A DNA stretch of 35,449 nucleotides from an uncultured Sphingomonadaceae bacterium (GCA_937995515.1 CALKJZ010000007.1:76004-111452), one strand, 5' to 3'; positions 1 through 7,951 are shown, numbered from the stretch's first letter. The notes: generated from the sequence alone by a model not told the origin. Numbers and translations are program-made.

Positions 1-1295
1 TGGGCGACGAGCTCCTCGCCGAGGTGGCGCGGCGCCTGCGCGTGACGGTGGGTGGGGAAGGGCAGGTCGGCCGCCTGGGCGGCGACGAGTTTGCCGTGGT
101 TCTGCGCGGACAGGACCTCGGACGCGCCACGCGGCTCGGCGAGCGGATCATCGAGGCCCTGTCGGCGCCCTATGTGCTGGGCGACAAGAAGGCGCTCATT
201 GGCGCCTCGGTCGGGCTGGCGCTTGGCCCGGCCGATGGCGCCACGGTGGAGGCGCTGATGCGCGCGGCCGACCTTGCGCTCTACGATGTCAAGGGCAAGG
301 GCCGCGGGAGCGTGCGCCCCTACGACCGCGAGATGCACCAGCGCGCCGAACATCGCCGCTCGCTGGAGCTCGATCTCCGCGAGGCGCTCGATCTTGGCCA
401 GCTGAGGCTGGTCTACCAGCCGGTGGTGGACGCGCTCGACGAGAAGGTCGTGGGCTTCGAGGCGCTGATGCGCTGGAGCCATCCGCAGCACGGGGAGGTG
501 CCGCCCGCCGTCTTCATCCCGATCGCGGAGGAGACTGGGCAGATCGGCCGCATCGGCCGCTGGGCGATCGGCGAGGCGTGCCGAACGGCTGCCACCTGGC
601 CGCGGCACATCCGGCTGGCTGTCAACCTCTCGCCGGTGCAGTTCGAGGACCCGCGGCTGGTCGACGATATCGCCGAGGCGCTGCGCCGCAACCGGATCGC
701 CCCCGAACGGCTCGAGCTGGAGCTGACCGAGAGCCTGTTCCTCGAAGAACGGCCGCAGACGATGGAAACGCTCGCGCGGCTGAGGGCGCTTGGCGTCGGC
801 TTTGCGCTCGACGATTTCGGAACCGGCTATTCGTCGCTTGGCTATCTGCAGAAGATCGCCTTCACCCGGATCAAGATCGACCGCAGCTTCGTCCGCGCGA
901 GCACGGCCGAACAAAGCGAATCCTCGGCCATTGTGCAGGCCATCGTCGCGCTTGCCGACCGGCTGGGGATGGAGACGACCGCCGAGGGAACCGAGACCCG
1001 CGCCGAGTTCGAGGCGATGCGCAGGCTCGGCTGCGCGCAGGTGCAGGGCTATTATTTCGGCAGGCCCATGCCCGCCGACGACGTCGCCCGCGTGCTCGAT
1101 CGCGCAGCCCCGCTCCTCGAGGTGGACGACGCCGCTCCCTCGCCGGAGCCCGGGCCCTCGTGCCCGCCCGCCCCCGCCTTGGCCCTCAGCGCCCCTCGGC
1201 CCAGTGCCGAAGCAGATGGTGCGCTATGGCCAGCGGCGGCGGCGCCGACCAGCTGCCTGATCCGGCAAGCGCCTGCGCGCACTCGGGCCGGCTGA
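1..1295 (+). CDS. GGDEF-EAL cyclic-di-GMP signalling protein, 3' part
   Basis: The reading frame is open from the first bases, so the N-terminus lies outside the window. The visible part begins inside a GGDEF domain (GGDEF motif at bases 78-92) and continues into a full EAL domain (EAL at 459-467). The EAL domain keeps NLSPVQF, ELTES, ALDDFGTGYSS and KIDRSF and has AEGTET where AEGVET is usual, so the metal and substrate residues look intact and phosphodiesterase activity is likely. The RxxD inhibitory site normally just upstream of GGDEF is not present. The family makes and/or breaks c-di-GMP; with both motifs intact the net direction cannot be told. The last ~60 residues are Pro/Ala-rich and the frame runs 110 bp into the convergent nudC gene. 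Confidence 0.93.
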   Translation, partial: GDELLAEVARRLRVTVGGEGQVGRLGGDEFAVVLRGQDLGRATRLGERIIEALSAPYVLGDKKALIGASVGLALGPADGATVEALMRAADLALYDVKGKGRGSVRPYDREMHQRAEHRRSLELDLREALDLGQLRLVYQPVVDALDEKVVGFEALMRWSHPQHGEVPPAVFIPIAEETGQIGRIGRWAIGEACRTAATWPRHIRLAVNLSPVQFEDPRLVDDIAEALRRNRIAPERLELELTESLFLEERPQTMETLARLRALGVGFALDDFGTGYSSLGYLQKIAFTRIKIDRSFVRASTAEQSESSAIVQAIVALADRLGMETTAEGTETRAEFEAMRRLGCAQVQGYYFGRPMPADDVARVLDRAAPLLEVDDAAPSPEPGPSCPPAPALALSAPRPSAEADGALWPAAAAPTSCLIRQAPARTRAG

Positions 1296-2052
1296 CCCAG
1301 CGCGCCTCCTCGAGCTCCGTGCCGTCGATCTGCAGCTCGTGGCTTTCCGCCTCGGCGATCGCGCCGATCATCAGGCTCGAGGGGAAGGGCCACGGCTGAC
1401 TCGAGACATAGCGCACCGAATGGCAGGCAAGGCCGGCCTCCTCCCGCAGCTCGCGCACCACCGCCTCCTCCAGCGATTCGCCCGGCTCCACAAAGCCCGC
1501 AAGCGCCGAGAAGAAGCCGGCCGGAAAGCCGTGCTGCCGGCCCACCAGCGCATGGTCGCCGCGCACCGCCAGCATGATCACCACCGGGTCGACGCGCGGG
1601 AAATGGTCCGCGCCGCAGGCGTTGCAGTGGCGCGACCAGCCGCCCTTGGCCATGTCGGTCGGCGCCCCGCAGTTGGCGCAGAACCGGTGCCGCCGATGCC
1701 AGTCGAGAAGCGAACGGGCCTCGGCGACGATGCCGGCGCGCCCGTCGCCCAGCCGCATGCCCGCCGCGCGCGCGTCCACCAGCCGGCCCGGGAGGCCGTC
1801 GGCCGCACAATCGATTGCAAAACAGGGCCGGCCCTCGCGATCGAGCCCGAGGAAGACCGCGGGCCCCTCGCCCGTCTCTTCACGACGGGCCCAGTAGAGA
1901 TCGTCGCCCGCAGGCGTGAGCAGGGGCTTCAGATTGTCGAGCACCAGCCAGCGCGACTGCCCGTGGATGCGCGCGAGCGCCAGCGCATCCGGATCGCGCC
2001 GGATATGGTCGGCGCGGTCGAGCGGGCAGCCGGTGTAGCCCATGTGCGGCAC
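1186..2052 (-). CDS. nudC: NADH pyrophosphatase NudC (Nudix hydrolase)
   Basis: A 288-residue Nudix hydrolase with the full NudC layout. An N-terminal domain is followed by a four-cysteine zinc ribbon (C125, C128, C143, C146), the Nudix box at about residues 186-208 (GFVEPGES...REEAGL), and the NudC-specific SQPWPFPSS signature at 218-226. The family hydrolyses NAD(H) to NMN(H) and AMP and removes NAD caps from RNA in bacteria that have been studied. The start lies 2 bp from the stop of mutY on the same strand only if nudC is read as the downstream gene; mutY ends at 2055, so the two form a tight minus-strand pair. The 3' end overlaps the convergent GGDEF-EAL gene. Confidence 0.95.
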   Translation of the reverse strand: MPHMGYTGCPLDRADHIRRDPDALALARIHGQSRWLVLDNLKPLLTPAGDDLYWARREETGEGPAVFLGLDREGRPCFAIDCAADGLPGRLVDARAAGMRLGDGRAGIVAEARSLLDWHRRHRFCANCGAPTDMAKGGWSRHCNACGADHFPRVDPVVIMLAVRGDHALVGRQHGFPAGFFSALAGFVEPGESLEEAVVRELREEAGLACHSVRYVSSQPWPFPSSLMIGAIAEAESHELQIDGTELEEARWVSRPECAQALAGSGSWSAPPPLAIAHHLLRHWAEGR

Positions 2053-2054
2053 GC

Positions 2055-3158
2055 TCAGGCCTCCTTGCGGGATGGATCGACGGCGGGCTCCGCGAAGGGC
2101 GCCGCCGCCTGCCAGCAGGTCACCACCTCGACCGCCCGCGCATAGAGGGTGGGAAGGCCGGCGTCACCGATCTCCTGCCGGGGCACCCAGATGAGCTCCT
2201 GCCCGCACAGCTGCCGCGGCCGCGCGCCGCCGGCAAGCCGCGTCAGCGCCACCTCAAGCTCGAGCGCGAAATGGGTGAACCCGTGCCGGACAGGCGTTGG
2301 GCAATGCTCCCACTCCCCGGCAAACGGAAGGCGGCGGCAGGGCGTTTCCGCCCAGTCCGTACCCGGCAGGGCGAGGAGGCCGCCAAGGAGGCCGCGCGGG
2401 GCGCGGCGCGTGAGCGCGACCTCGTCGCCAGCCTCGATCCACCACGCCATGCCCCGGCGCAGCGGCCGCGGGCGAGCGCGGCGGCGGGCGGGAAGGTCGC
2501 CTGCCTGCCCGCGCGCGCGGGCCACGCATCGCCCCGCGAGCGGGCAGGCGATGCACGCGGGCCTCTTCGGCGTGCAGATGGTTGCGCCGAGATCCATGAG
2601 CGCCTGCGCGAAATCCCCGGGCCGGAGCCAGGGCACGTGCGGGCGCAGCCACGCCTCGGCCCGGCCCCTGAGCGCTGGCGGCGGGGTCGGGTCTCCGCTC
2701 AGCCGGGCCACCACCCGCATCACATTGGTATCGACAACCGCAGCCGGGATGCCAAAGGCAATCGCTGCCACAGCAGCCGCGGTATAGGGCCCGACCCCGG
2801 GGAGCCGGCGAAGCTCGCCGACCGTCTGCGGAAAGCCGCCTCGGGCCGCCACCCTTCGCGCTGTCGCCAGAAGGTTGCGCGCGCGGGCATAATAGCCAAG
2901 ACCGGCCCAGGCCGCCATCACCTCGTCGTCGGCCGCCCCGGCCAACGCCGCCACGGTCGGCCAGCGGCGGGTGAAGGCCTCGAAATAGGTCGCGGCTGCC
3001 GAAACCGTCGTCTGCTGCAGCATCACCTCGGCCAGCCAGACCCGATACGGATCTGCCGGAACCTGCGCAGCCGGCGGCACCCGCCAGGGAAGCACCCGCG
3101 CATGCCCATCGTACCAGGCGAGAAGCCGGGCGGCGAGCGGTTCGGTCTCGACCTGCAT
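2055..3158 (-). CDS. mutY: Adenine DNA glycosylase MutY
   Basis: A 367-residue A/G-specific adenine glycosylase, which removes adenine mispaired with 8-oxoguanine. Visible elements are the catalytic Glu in AEVMLQQT (E44), a helix-hairpin-helix LPGVGPYTAAA (119-129), the catalytic Asp in VVDTNV (D143), and the 4Fe-4S cysteines C195-X6-C202-X2-C205-X5-C211. A C-terminal Nudix-like 8-oxoG recognition domain carries FTHFALEL. The start at 3158 gives the usual N-terminus; the frame stays open upstream to 3608, but that part is antisense to the DUF721 gene. It is divergent from the DUF721 gene with 27 bp between the starts, and mutY beside DUF721 is a common alphaproteobacterial arrangement. nudC follows 2 bp downstream. 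Confidence 0.95.
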   Translation of the reverse strand: MQVETEPLAARLLAWYDGHARVLPWRVPPAAQVPADPYRVWLAEVMLQQTTVSAAATYFEAFTRRWPTVAALAGAADDEVMAAWAGLGYYARARNLLATARRVAARGGFPQTVGELRRLPGVGPYTAAAVAAIAFGIPAAVVDTNVMRVVARLSGDPTPPPALRGRAEAWLRPHVPWLRPGDFAQALMDLGATICTPKRPACIACPLAGRCVARARGQAGDLPARRRARPRPLRRGMAWWIEAGDEVALTRRAPRGLLGGLLALPGTDWAETPCRRLPFAGEWEHCPTPVRHGFTHFALELEVALTRLAGGARPRQLCGQELIWVPRQEIGDAGLPTLYARAVEVVTCWQAAAPFAEPAVDPSRKEA

Positions 3159-3185
3159 GGCGCGTCTCTGGCACAACGGGGGCCG

Positions 3186-3671
3186 ATGGCAAGAACCCCG
3201 CCCCCCGAGCCCGAACGCCGCGCCCGGCCGGTTGGCATCGGCGAGCTCCTGCCCGAAGTCGGCGGCGTCGCCTTCCGCCGCTTCGGGTTTGCGCGCGGCG
3301 CGCTGCTCATGCGCTGGAGCGAGGTCGTCGGGCCGGTCTATGCCCGCTGGTCGGTGCCGGAGGCGCTGCGGCCCGGGCGCGGCAGGGGCGCGGGCGCCAC
3401 GCTCGTCATCAGGGTGGAGGGCGCCTTTGCCACCCAGATGGCGCATGTGCTGCCGCAGGTCGAGGCGCGTGCCAACCGGATCCTGGGCTGCGGGGCGGTC
3501 GCCCGCGTGCGGCTGGTGCAGGGCGCGGTGCCGCGCCCGCCGGCGAGGCCCGCGCCACCGCCGGCCGGGGGCACCCGCCAGCCGGCGGCGGCAGCGAACC
3601 TGCAGCACATCCGCGATCCGGAGCTGAGGCTCGCGCTCGAGGCACTCGCCGAGACGGTGGCCGGCAGCTGA
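3186..3671 (+). CDS. DUF721 / DciA-like protein
   Basis: A 161-residue protein of the DUF721 family. The N-terminal half (about residues 15-110) has the family pattern: a short helix, MRWSEVVGPVYARWSVPEAL, then strands ending in TLVIRVEGAFATQMAHVLPQ. In many bacteria lacking DnaC this family acts as the DnaB replicative-helicase loader DciA; that role here is by family only. The C-terminal third is Pro/Ala-rich and probably disordered. The start at 3186 begins directly before the conserved region; upstream in-frame sequence is antisense to mutY. The 27-bp gap to mutY implies a shared or very compact divergent promoter. Confidence 0.85.
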   Translation: MARTPPPEPERRARPVGIGELLPEVGGVAFRRFGFARGALLMRWSEVVGPVYARWSVPEALRPGRGRGAGATLVIRVEGAFATQMAHVLPQVEARANRILGCGAVARVRLVQGAVPRPPARPAPPPAGGTRQPAAAANLQHIRDPELRLALEALAETVAGS

Positions 3672-3722
3672 GGCCGGCGCGCGGGGCCCTGCGGATGGGA
3701 CCTCGGGGCGAGGGGTGGCCGC

Positions 3723-3896
3723 TCAGACCTCGTTGACGGTTGCGTCGCTGCTGGCCTTGACGTTCTCGATACACCGCATGGCATCGGCCTTGGCCCTGTA
3801 ACCCTCTGACGAGGTGGCAAGGATGTTGCCGTTGCGGTGCCGGAGTCGCCAGCGCCATTCTCCGGCCTTGTCCTGGAAGAGTTCGAAGCTGAGCAT
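3723..3896 (-). CDS. DUF1508 (YegP-like) single-repeat mini-protein
   Basis: A 57-residue protein that matches one DUF1508/YegP repeat end to end: FELFQDKAGEWRWRLRH, then NGNILATSSEGY, then a helix ending in IENVK. Family members such as YegP usually carry two such repeats, so this is a half-length, single-repeat form. The function of the family is unknown; many members are small, abundant and stress-linked. The frame begins with ATG at 3896 and ends with TGA at 3723. It converges with the DUF721 gene (51 bp between) and diverges from the DUF1476 gene. Confidence 0.85.
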   Translation of the reverse strand: MLSFELFQDKAGEWRWRLRHRNGNILATSSEGYRAKADAMRCIENVKASSDATVNEV

Positions 3897-3976
3897 GGCC
3901 GCCTACTCCCCGTTGTGCGCCGTTGTGAGCCCCGCGGCTCCCTTGCAGCTTGGCATCCGCAAGACAAGCCCGATGG

Positions 3977-4005
3977 TTGAACTGGCCCCTGCCGCCACCT
4001 ATGTC
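3977..4005 (+). promoter_or_regulatory. Candidate sigma-70-type promoter for DUF1476-bolA-grxD
   Basis: TTGAAC (3977-3982), a 17-bp spacer and TATGTC (4000-4005) lie 25 bp before the DUF1476 start, within the 134-bp divergent gap. The -35 box matches four of six consensus positions and the -10 box only three. The following genes are closely packed, so this could drive all three. Confidence 0.3.
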
Positions 4006-4030
4006 GGGTCGCGCAAGACCGGAGTGAGGC

Positions 4031-4351
4031 ATGACAACGCTGAGGGACCGCGGCGAGGGGTTCGAGAACAAGTTCGCGCACGATGCGGAAATGGAGTTCC
4101 GAATCACGGCCCGGCGCAACCGGCTCGTCGGCATGTGGGCGGCCGAGCGGCTCGGCCGCACCGGCGCGGAGGCCGAGGCCTATGCGCGCGAGGTGATCGA
4201 GGCCGATCTCGAGGAAGCCGGCGACGCCGACCTCATCCGCAAGCTCAAGGCGGACTTTGCGGCAGCAGGCGTGCTCGTCTCGGAGGCGGAGCTGCTCGAG
4301 GTGCTCGCATCGCGGCGCGAGGAAGCGCGCGCGCAGATTCTGGGCGGCTGA
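4031..4351 (+). CDS. DUF1476 protein, F1-ATPase zeta-type inhibitor
   Basis: A 106-residue all-helical protein of the DUF1476 family, recognised from the start (TLRDRGEGFENKFAHDAE) through ITARRNRLVGMWAAE to the Asp/Glu-rich C-terminal helices. In Paracoccus this family is the zeta subunit, an inhibitor of F1F0-ATP synthase whose N-terminal segment blocks rotation. The family is essentially restricted to alphaproteobacteria, which helps place the genome. A good ribosome site (GGAGTGAGG) precedes the start. It is followed after 5 bp by the bolA-like gene. Confidence 0.92.
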   Translation: MTTLRDRGEGFENKFAHDAEMEFRITARRNRLVGMWAAERLGRTGAEAEAYAREVIEADLEEAGDADLIRKLKADFAAAGVLVSEAELLEVLASRREEARAQILGG

Positions 4352-4356
4352 CGCCG

Positions 4357-4596
4357 ATGCCGATGCCGGCCGAAGAGATCGTCGCGCGCATCCGGGCAGC
4401 GATCCCGGATGCCGAGGTGGAACTGACCGATCTTGCGGGCGACGATGATCACTGGGCCGCGCGCGTCACCTCCGTCGCCTTTGCCGGGCTGCCGCGGGTC
4501 CGTCAGCACAAGCTTGTCTACGAGGCGCTGGGCGGCGACATGGGCGGCCGTCTGCACGCGCTGCAGCTGACGACCATAGCCCGTGCCAGCCAGTGA
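4357..4596 (+). CDS. BolA/IbaG family protein
   Basis: A 79-residue BolA-fold protein. The C-terminal half holds the family core, with RVRQHKLVYEALGGDM (48-63) followed by HALQLTT. BolA proteins pair with monothiol CGFS glutaredoxins to bind a shared 2Fe-2S cluster, using a conserved His near the C-terminus (here in RLHALQL). The length and acidic N-terminus fit the IbaG/BolA2 subgroup better than the longer BolA1. ATG at 4357 begins 5 bp after the DUF1476 stop; an internal ATG two codons later is an alternative. grxD follows directly, which supports a functional pair. Confidence 0.9.
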   Translation: MPMPAEEIVARIRAAIPDAEVELTDLAGDDDHWAARVTSVAFAGLPRVRQHKLVYEALGGDMGGRLHALQLTTIARASQ

Positions 4597-4606
4597 GGGA
4601 GCGAGG

Positions 4607-4936
4607 ATGACCGAGGCCGTGCAGCAACGGATTGCCGAGATTGTCGGCAGCCACGATGTCGTTCTGTTCATGAAGGGCACGCCGCTGTTCCCGCAGTGTG
4701 GCTTTTCCAGCCGGGCCGTTGCCATTCTCGAGCATCTTGACGTGCCGTTTCACGCGGTCGACGTGCTGCAGGACCAGGAGATCCGCCAGGGGATCAAGGC
4801 GTTTTCCGACTGGCCGACCATCCCGCAGCTGTTCGTGAAGGGCGAGTTCGTCGGCGGGTCCGATATCATGATGGAAATGTTCGAGGCGGGCGAGCTCCAG
4901 CAGCTTCTCGGCGACAGGGGCGTCGCGCGGGCCTGA
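4607..4936 (+). CDS. grxD: Monothiol glutaredoxin Grx4/GrxD
   Basis: A 109-residue monothiol glutaredoxin with the CGFS active site at residues 31-34 (FPQCGFSSR), the preceding VVLFMKGTP, the cis-Pro loop WPTIPQLFVKGEFVGG and the C-terminal GGSDIMMEMFE. This family carries and transfers 2Fe-2S clusters rather than reducing disulfides. The start at 4607 has a clear ribosome site (GGGAGCGAGG); the longer frame upstream overlaps bolA. Together with the bolA-like gene just before it this forms an iron-sulfur trafficking pair. Confidence 0.96.
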   Translation: MTEAVQQRIAEIVGSHDVVLFMKGTPLFPQCGFSSRAVAILEHLDVPFHAVDVLQDQEIRQGIKAFSDWPTIPQLFVKGEFVGGSDIMMEMFEAGELQQLLGDRGVARA

Positions 4937-4986
4937 GCCCGCCGCCCGGGATCGGGCGCGGGCCCGGGGCATCGGCCGGGGGGTGC

Positions 4987-5736
4987 ATGGGCGGACCGAC
5001 CTTTGCAAGCCTTTGGGAAGCGGCGGTTGCATCGCTGCGCCGCGATCAGGCGCTCCTCGTGCCGGTGGCAGCCGCCTTCCTGTTCCTGCCGCAGCTGCTT
5101 CTGGCGCGCTGGGTTGGCGACCTTCCGGTGAACCAGTGGTTTTCCGGCGGCAATGCCGCGCGGACGCTCATCCTCTTCGTTCCCGTGGTGCTGGCCTCGC
5201 TGGTGGGCCAGCTTTCGCTCACGGCCATCCTGCTTGGCGAGGGCGAGGGGCAGACGGTCTCGCAGGCCATCGGCGCCTCGGCCGGGCGCGCGGCCCCGGC
5301 ACTGGCGGCCAATCTCATCCAGGCGCTCGGCTTTGGCTTCGGCCTCCTCCTTCTCATCCTTCCGGGCTTCTATGTTCTGGGCCGGCTCTCGCTCGTGATC
5401 CCGCTCATTGTCAGCCAGACGCGGGATCCGGTGGATGCGATCCAGCGCAGCTGGCACCTCACCCGCGGCCGCGGGCTGCAGGTGATGGCCTGGTTTGCAA
5501 CCCTGTTCCTCGGCTTCCTCCTCGTCTCGATTGCGGTCAATGGCCTTGCGGCCGCCTTCGGCGTTGTCTCGGCGATTGCCGAGGGGGGGGTGGCGGAGGA
5601 AGGCCGATGGGGCCTTGGCCGGTGGATCTTCGAGCTCATGGGTGGCGCGCTTTCCGCCGGCATCACGCTCCTCCTGATTGCGTTTACCGCCGAGCTCTAT
5701 CGTGCGCTCCGCTCTCTTCCCGCGCCGGATGGCTGA
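4987..5736 (+). CDS. Multi-pass inner-membrane protein (GDPD membrane-domain-like)
   Basis: A 249-residue protein with about six hydrophobic segments: residues ~22-42, 57-80, ~95-130 (two), ~160-195 and ~215-240. The conserved segment SRTRDPVDAIQRSW-like (here SQTRDPVDAIQRSWHLTRG) resembles the membrane domain found at the N-terminus of some glycerophosphodiester phosphodiesterases, but no catalytic domain is attached. The function is unknown. It begins 50 bp after grxD, with a G-rich stretch as the ribosome site, and could be the last gene of that transcript. It converges with a lipoprotein gene. Confidence 0.7.
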   Translation: MGGPTFASLWEAAVASLRRDQALLVPVAAAFLFLPQLLLARWVGDLPVNQWFSGGNAARTLILFVPVVLASLVGQLSLTAILLGEGEGQTVSQAIGASAGRAAPALAANLIQALGFGFGLLLLILPGFYVLGRLSLVIPLIVSQTRDPVDAIQRSWHLTRGRGLQVMAWFATLFLGFLLVSIAVNGLAAAFGVVSAIAEGGVAEEGRWGLGRWIFELMGGALSAGITLLLIAFTAELYRALRSLPAPDG

Positions 5737-5743
5737 GCGCCTG

Positions 5744-5764
5744 CCGCCCGGCCCGGCCGGGCGG
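5744..5764. terminator. GC-only inverted repeat between convergent genes
   Basis: A perfect 10-bp inverted repeat around one central base (CCGCCCGGCC / GGCCGGGCGG) sits between the stops of the membrane-protein and lipoprotein genes. It would make a very stable hairpin on either strand. There is no T-run on either side, so intrinsic termination is only possible, not shown. Confidence 0.35.
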
Positions 5765-5793
5765 GGGCGGGCGGCCTCCTTGCCCCCTGCGGC

Positions 5794-6153
5794 TCAGCGG
5801 CCCGCCGGGCGGGCGCGCAGGAGCGCGGCAAGGCATTCCCCGGGCTGCACATCCTGCCCATTGGGCAGGCGCGCCTCGGCGTGGGTCGCACGCAGGGCGG
5901 CGCCGGCCACGGGCAGGTAGAAAAGATCAAGCACGCAGGCGCCCGCAAACTGCAGCTGCCGGGCCGGCCCTTCGCGCCGGTCCAGCGTGGAGGCGCCGAG
6001 GAGCTGGAGCGCCACCTCCGGGGGCTGGCCGAGCAGCCGCTCCATGCCTGCAGGTGGCGTGTGCGGCGCGGCTGGCACGGGGCCGGTCGTCGTGGTTGCA
6101 CAGGCACCCAGCATCGGCGCGGTGGCAAGCGCGAGAAGCATGCGGCGTTGCAT
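5794..6153 (-). CDS. Small outer-envelope lipoprotein
   Basis: A 119-residue lipoprotein. The N-terminus MQRRMLLALATAPMLGAC is a lipoprotein signal with lipobox LGAC (Cys at residue 18). The mature part contains MERLLGQPPEVALQLLGAS and a QLQFAGACVLDLFYLP segment. That segment fits a family of small alphaproteobacterial lipoproteins with a SmpA/BamE-like lipid-anchored fold, but I cannot name it. ATG at 6153 is chosen; TTG at 6159 would add two residues. It is divergent from the adenosine kinase-like gene with 65 bp between them. Confidence 0.75.
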   Translation of the reverse strand: MQRRMLLALATAPMLGACATTTTGPVPAAPHTPPAGMERLLGQPPEVALQLLGASTLDRREGPARQLQFAGACVLDLFYLPVAGAALRATHAEARLPNGQDVQPGECLAALLRARPAGR

Positions 6154-6218
6154 GCCCAAGCGTCTAGCCGGGCGTGCGGCCCGGTGCTAGGCGCTCTCCG
6201 GTGCAGCAAGGGGCAGAG

Positions 6219-7220
6219 ATGACCGCCGACCAGTCCGCAGCGTTCGATGTGCTCGCCATCGGCAATGCGATTGTCGATGTGATAGCCCGGCAGGAGGATG
6301 ATTTCCTCAGGCAGGCGGGCATCCCCAAGGGCAGCATGCGGCTGATCTCGGCCGAAGAGGCCGAGGCGCTCTATGCGCGGATGGGCCCCGGGCGCGAGAT
6401 CTCGGGCGGGTCGGCTGCCAATACCACAGCCGGGCTTGCAGCGCTGGGCAGCCGCGCGGCCTTCATCGGCCGCGTCTCCGACGACCAGCTCGGCCATGTC
6501 TTTGCGCATGACATCCGCGCGGCCGGGGTGGATTACCGCACGCCACCCGCCAATGGCGGCCGGCCGACCGGCCAGTGCCTCATCATCGTGACGCCCGACG
6601 CGCAGCGCACGATGAACACCTATCTCGGCAGCTGCCAGGAGCTCGACGAGGCCGATATCGACGAGGCGCGCGTGCGCGCGGCAAGCCTCACCTACTTCGA
6701 GGGCTATCTCTGGGATCCGCCCGCGCCGATGCGGGCCATCCGCAAGGCGGCCGCAATCGCCCGCGCGGCCGGGCGCAGGGTCGCCATGACCCTGTCTGAC
6801 GTGTTCTGCGTCGAGGGGCACCGGGCGGATTTTCTCGAGATGTTCGGGTCGATGGTCGACATCGTGTTCGCCAACGAGAACGAGGCAAAGGCGCTGTTCC
6901 AGACAGACGATGTGGCGGTTGCAGCCGAGGCCCTTGCCGCCCGCGTGCCGCTTGCGATCGTCACCCGCTCGGAGAAGGGTGCGATCGTCCTGAACGGCGC
7001 CGAGCGGCACGAGGTGCCGATCGTGCCTGCAGCGCGCGTCCTCGATACCACGGGCGCCGGAGACCTGTTCGCGGCCGGCTTCCTTGCCGGATACACCCGG
7101 GGGCGTCCGCTCAGGGACTGCGCCGTCATGGGCACGATCGCAGCGGCCGAGGTGATCGAGCACTATGGCGCCCGGCCCGAGGACGATCTGAAGGCCCGGG
7201 TGGCGCGCCACTTTGGCTGA
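6219..7220 (+). CDS. Adenosine kinase-like PfkB-family sugar/nucleoside kinase
   Basis: A 333-residue ribokinase/PfkB-family kinase. It has the N-terminal FDVLAIGNAIVDVIA, the substrate-binding SGGSAANTTAGLA (PfkB signature 1) and the C-terminal DTTGAGDLFAAGFLAGY, which contains the catalytic Asp and anion hole of PfkB signature 2. The closest subgroup is the alphaproteobacterial proteins annotated as adenosine kinase, with phosphorylation of adenosine to AMP as the likely reaction. Sugar or inosine substrates are possible. The start at 6219 follows an AGGGGCAGAG ribosome site; an upstream in-frame start at 6174 lacks one. It converges with the HIT gene. Confidence 0.88.
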   Translation: MTADQSAAFDVLAIGNAIVDVIARQEDDFLRQAGIPKGSMRLISAEEAEALYARMGPGREISGGSAANTTAGLAALGSRAAFIGRVSDDQLGHVFAHDIRAAGVDYRTPPANGGRPTGQCLIIVTPDAQRTMNTYLGSCQELDEADIDEARVRAASLTYFEGYLWDPPAPMRAIRKAAAIARAAGRRVAMTLSDVFCVEGHRADFLEMFGSMVDIVFANENEAKALFQTDDVAVAAEALAARVPLAIVTRSEKGAIVLNGAERHEVPIVPAARVLDTTGAGDLFAAGFLAGYTRGRPLRDCAVMGTIAAAEVIEHYGARPEDDLKARVARHFG

Positions 7221-7238
7221 GCGCCAGCCCGGCGCGGC

Positions 7239-7622
7239 TCAGCCGGCGCGTGCCAGCATCGGGCCAAGTGGCCGGCCGGCGAAGATGTGCACATGGAGGT
7301 GCGGCACCTCCTGGTGCGCATGCACCCCGGCATTGGCGAGCAGGCGATAGCCGCCGTCCTCGAGCCCGAGCTCGCGCGCGACCTTGCCGATGGCGCGGAT
7401 GAACCCTGCGATCTCGGCCTCGCTTGCACGTTCGGAGAAGTCCGCAAAGCTCACATAGCGCCCCTTGGGGATCACCAGCACATGCACCGGCGCCTGCGGG
7501 TTGATGTCGTGGAAGGCGAGCGACCATTCGTCCTCGTGGACCTTGCGGGCCGGGATCTCGCCGCGCAGGATCCGGGCGAACACATTGGCGTCGTCGTAGC
7601 TCTGGCGTGCCGAAACGCTCAT
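7239..7622 (-). CDS. Histidine triad (HIT/HinT-like) nucleotide-binding protein
   Basis: A 127-residue HIT protein. It shows FARILRGEIPARKV near the N-terminus, AFHDINPQAPVHVLVIPK in the middle and the triad HLHVH within QEVPHLHVHIFAG near the C-terminus. HinT-type enzymes hydrolyse purine nucleoside phosphoramidates and acyl-AMPs. Its start overlaps the hisE stop by 4 bp (ATGA), so it is translated as the last gene of the histidine operon. A direct role in histidine synthesis is not known. Confidence 0.93.
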   Translation of the reverse strand: MSVSARQSYDDANVFARILRGEIPARKVHEDEWSLAFHDINPQAPVHVLVIPKGRYVSFADFSERASEAEIAGFIRAIGKVARELGLEDGGYRLLANAGVHAHQEVPHLHVHIFAGRPLGPMLARAG

Positions 7623-7951
7623 GGGCGTGTCTCCGTTGCTCTCGTTTCCGGTTGGCCCTCGCGCCGTGCCAGCTCGTCGAGCACAGCGGCAAACGGCACG
7701 CCGCGCGCGCGCAGCAGCACGAGGAGGTGAAACACGAGGTCTGCCGCTTCCGAGACGAGCCGTGCATCATCCTCGGCAAGCGCGGCGACCAGCGTCTCCG
7801 TCGCCTCCTCGCCGAGCTTCTGGGCGACCTTGGGCAGGCCGCGCGCCAGCAGGCGGGCGACATGGCTGCGCTCGGCAAGCGCAGGGTCTGCGGCGAGCGC
7901 GGCCTCGCGCCCGGCGATCACGGCCTCGATCCGGGCGAGGATGTCGCTCAT
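7619..7951 (-). CDS. hisE: Phosphoribosyl-ATP pyrophosphatase HisE
   Basis: A 110-residue all-alpha MazG-like NTP pyrophosphatase. It shows the family metal-binding helices: [18 protein letters not shown] and then [14 protein letters not shown]. HisE performs the second step of histidine synthesis, PRPP-ATP to PR-AMP and pyrophosphate. It is monofunctional and not fused to HisI, whose gene is not in this window. It overlaps hisF upstream (ATG at 7951, hisF stop at 7948) and the HIT gene downstream, each by 4 bp, which implies translational coupling. Confidence 0.95.
   Translation of the reverse strand: MSDILARIEAVIAGREAALAADPALAERSHVARLLARGLPKVAQKLGEEATETLVAALAEDDARLVSEAADLVFHLLVLLRARGVPFAAVLDELARREGQPETRATETRP

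Noticed and set aside
5697-7211. 504-codon open frame on the minus strand
   Set aside because: It is antisense to the adenosine kinase-like gene and in a different frame from the lipoprotein.
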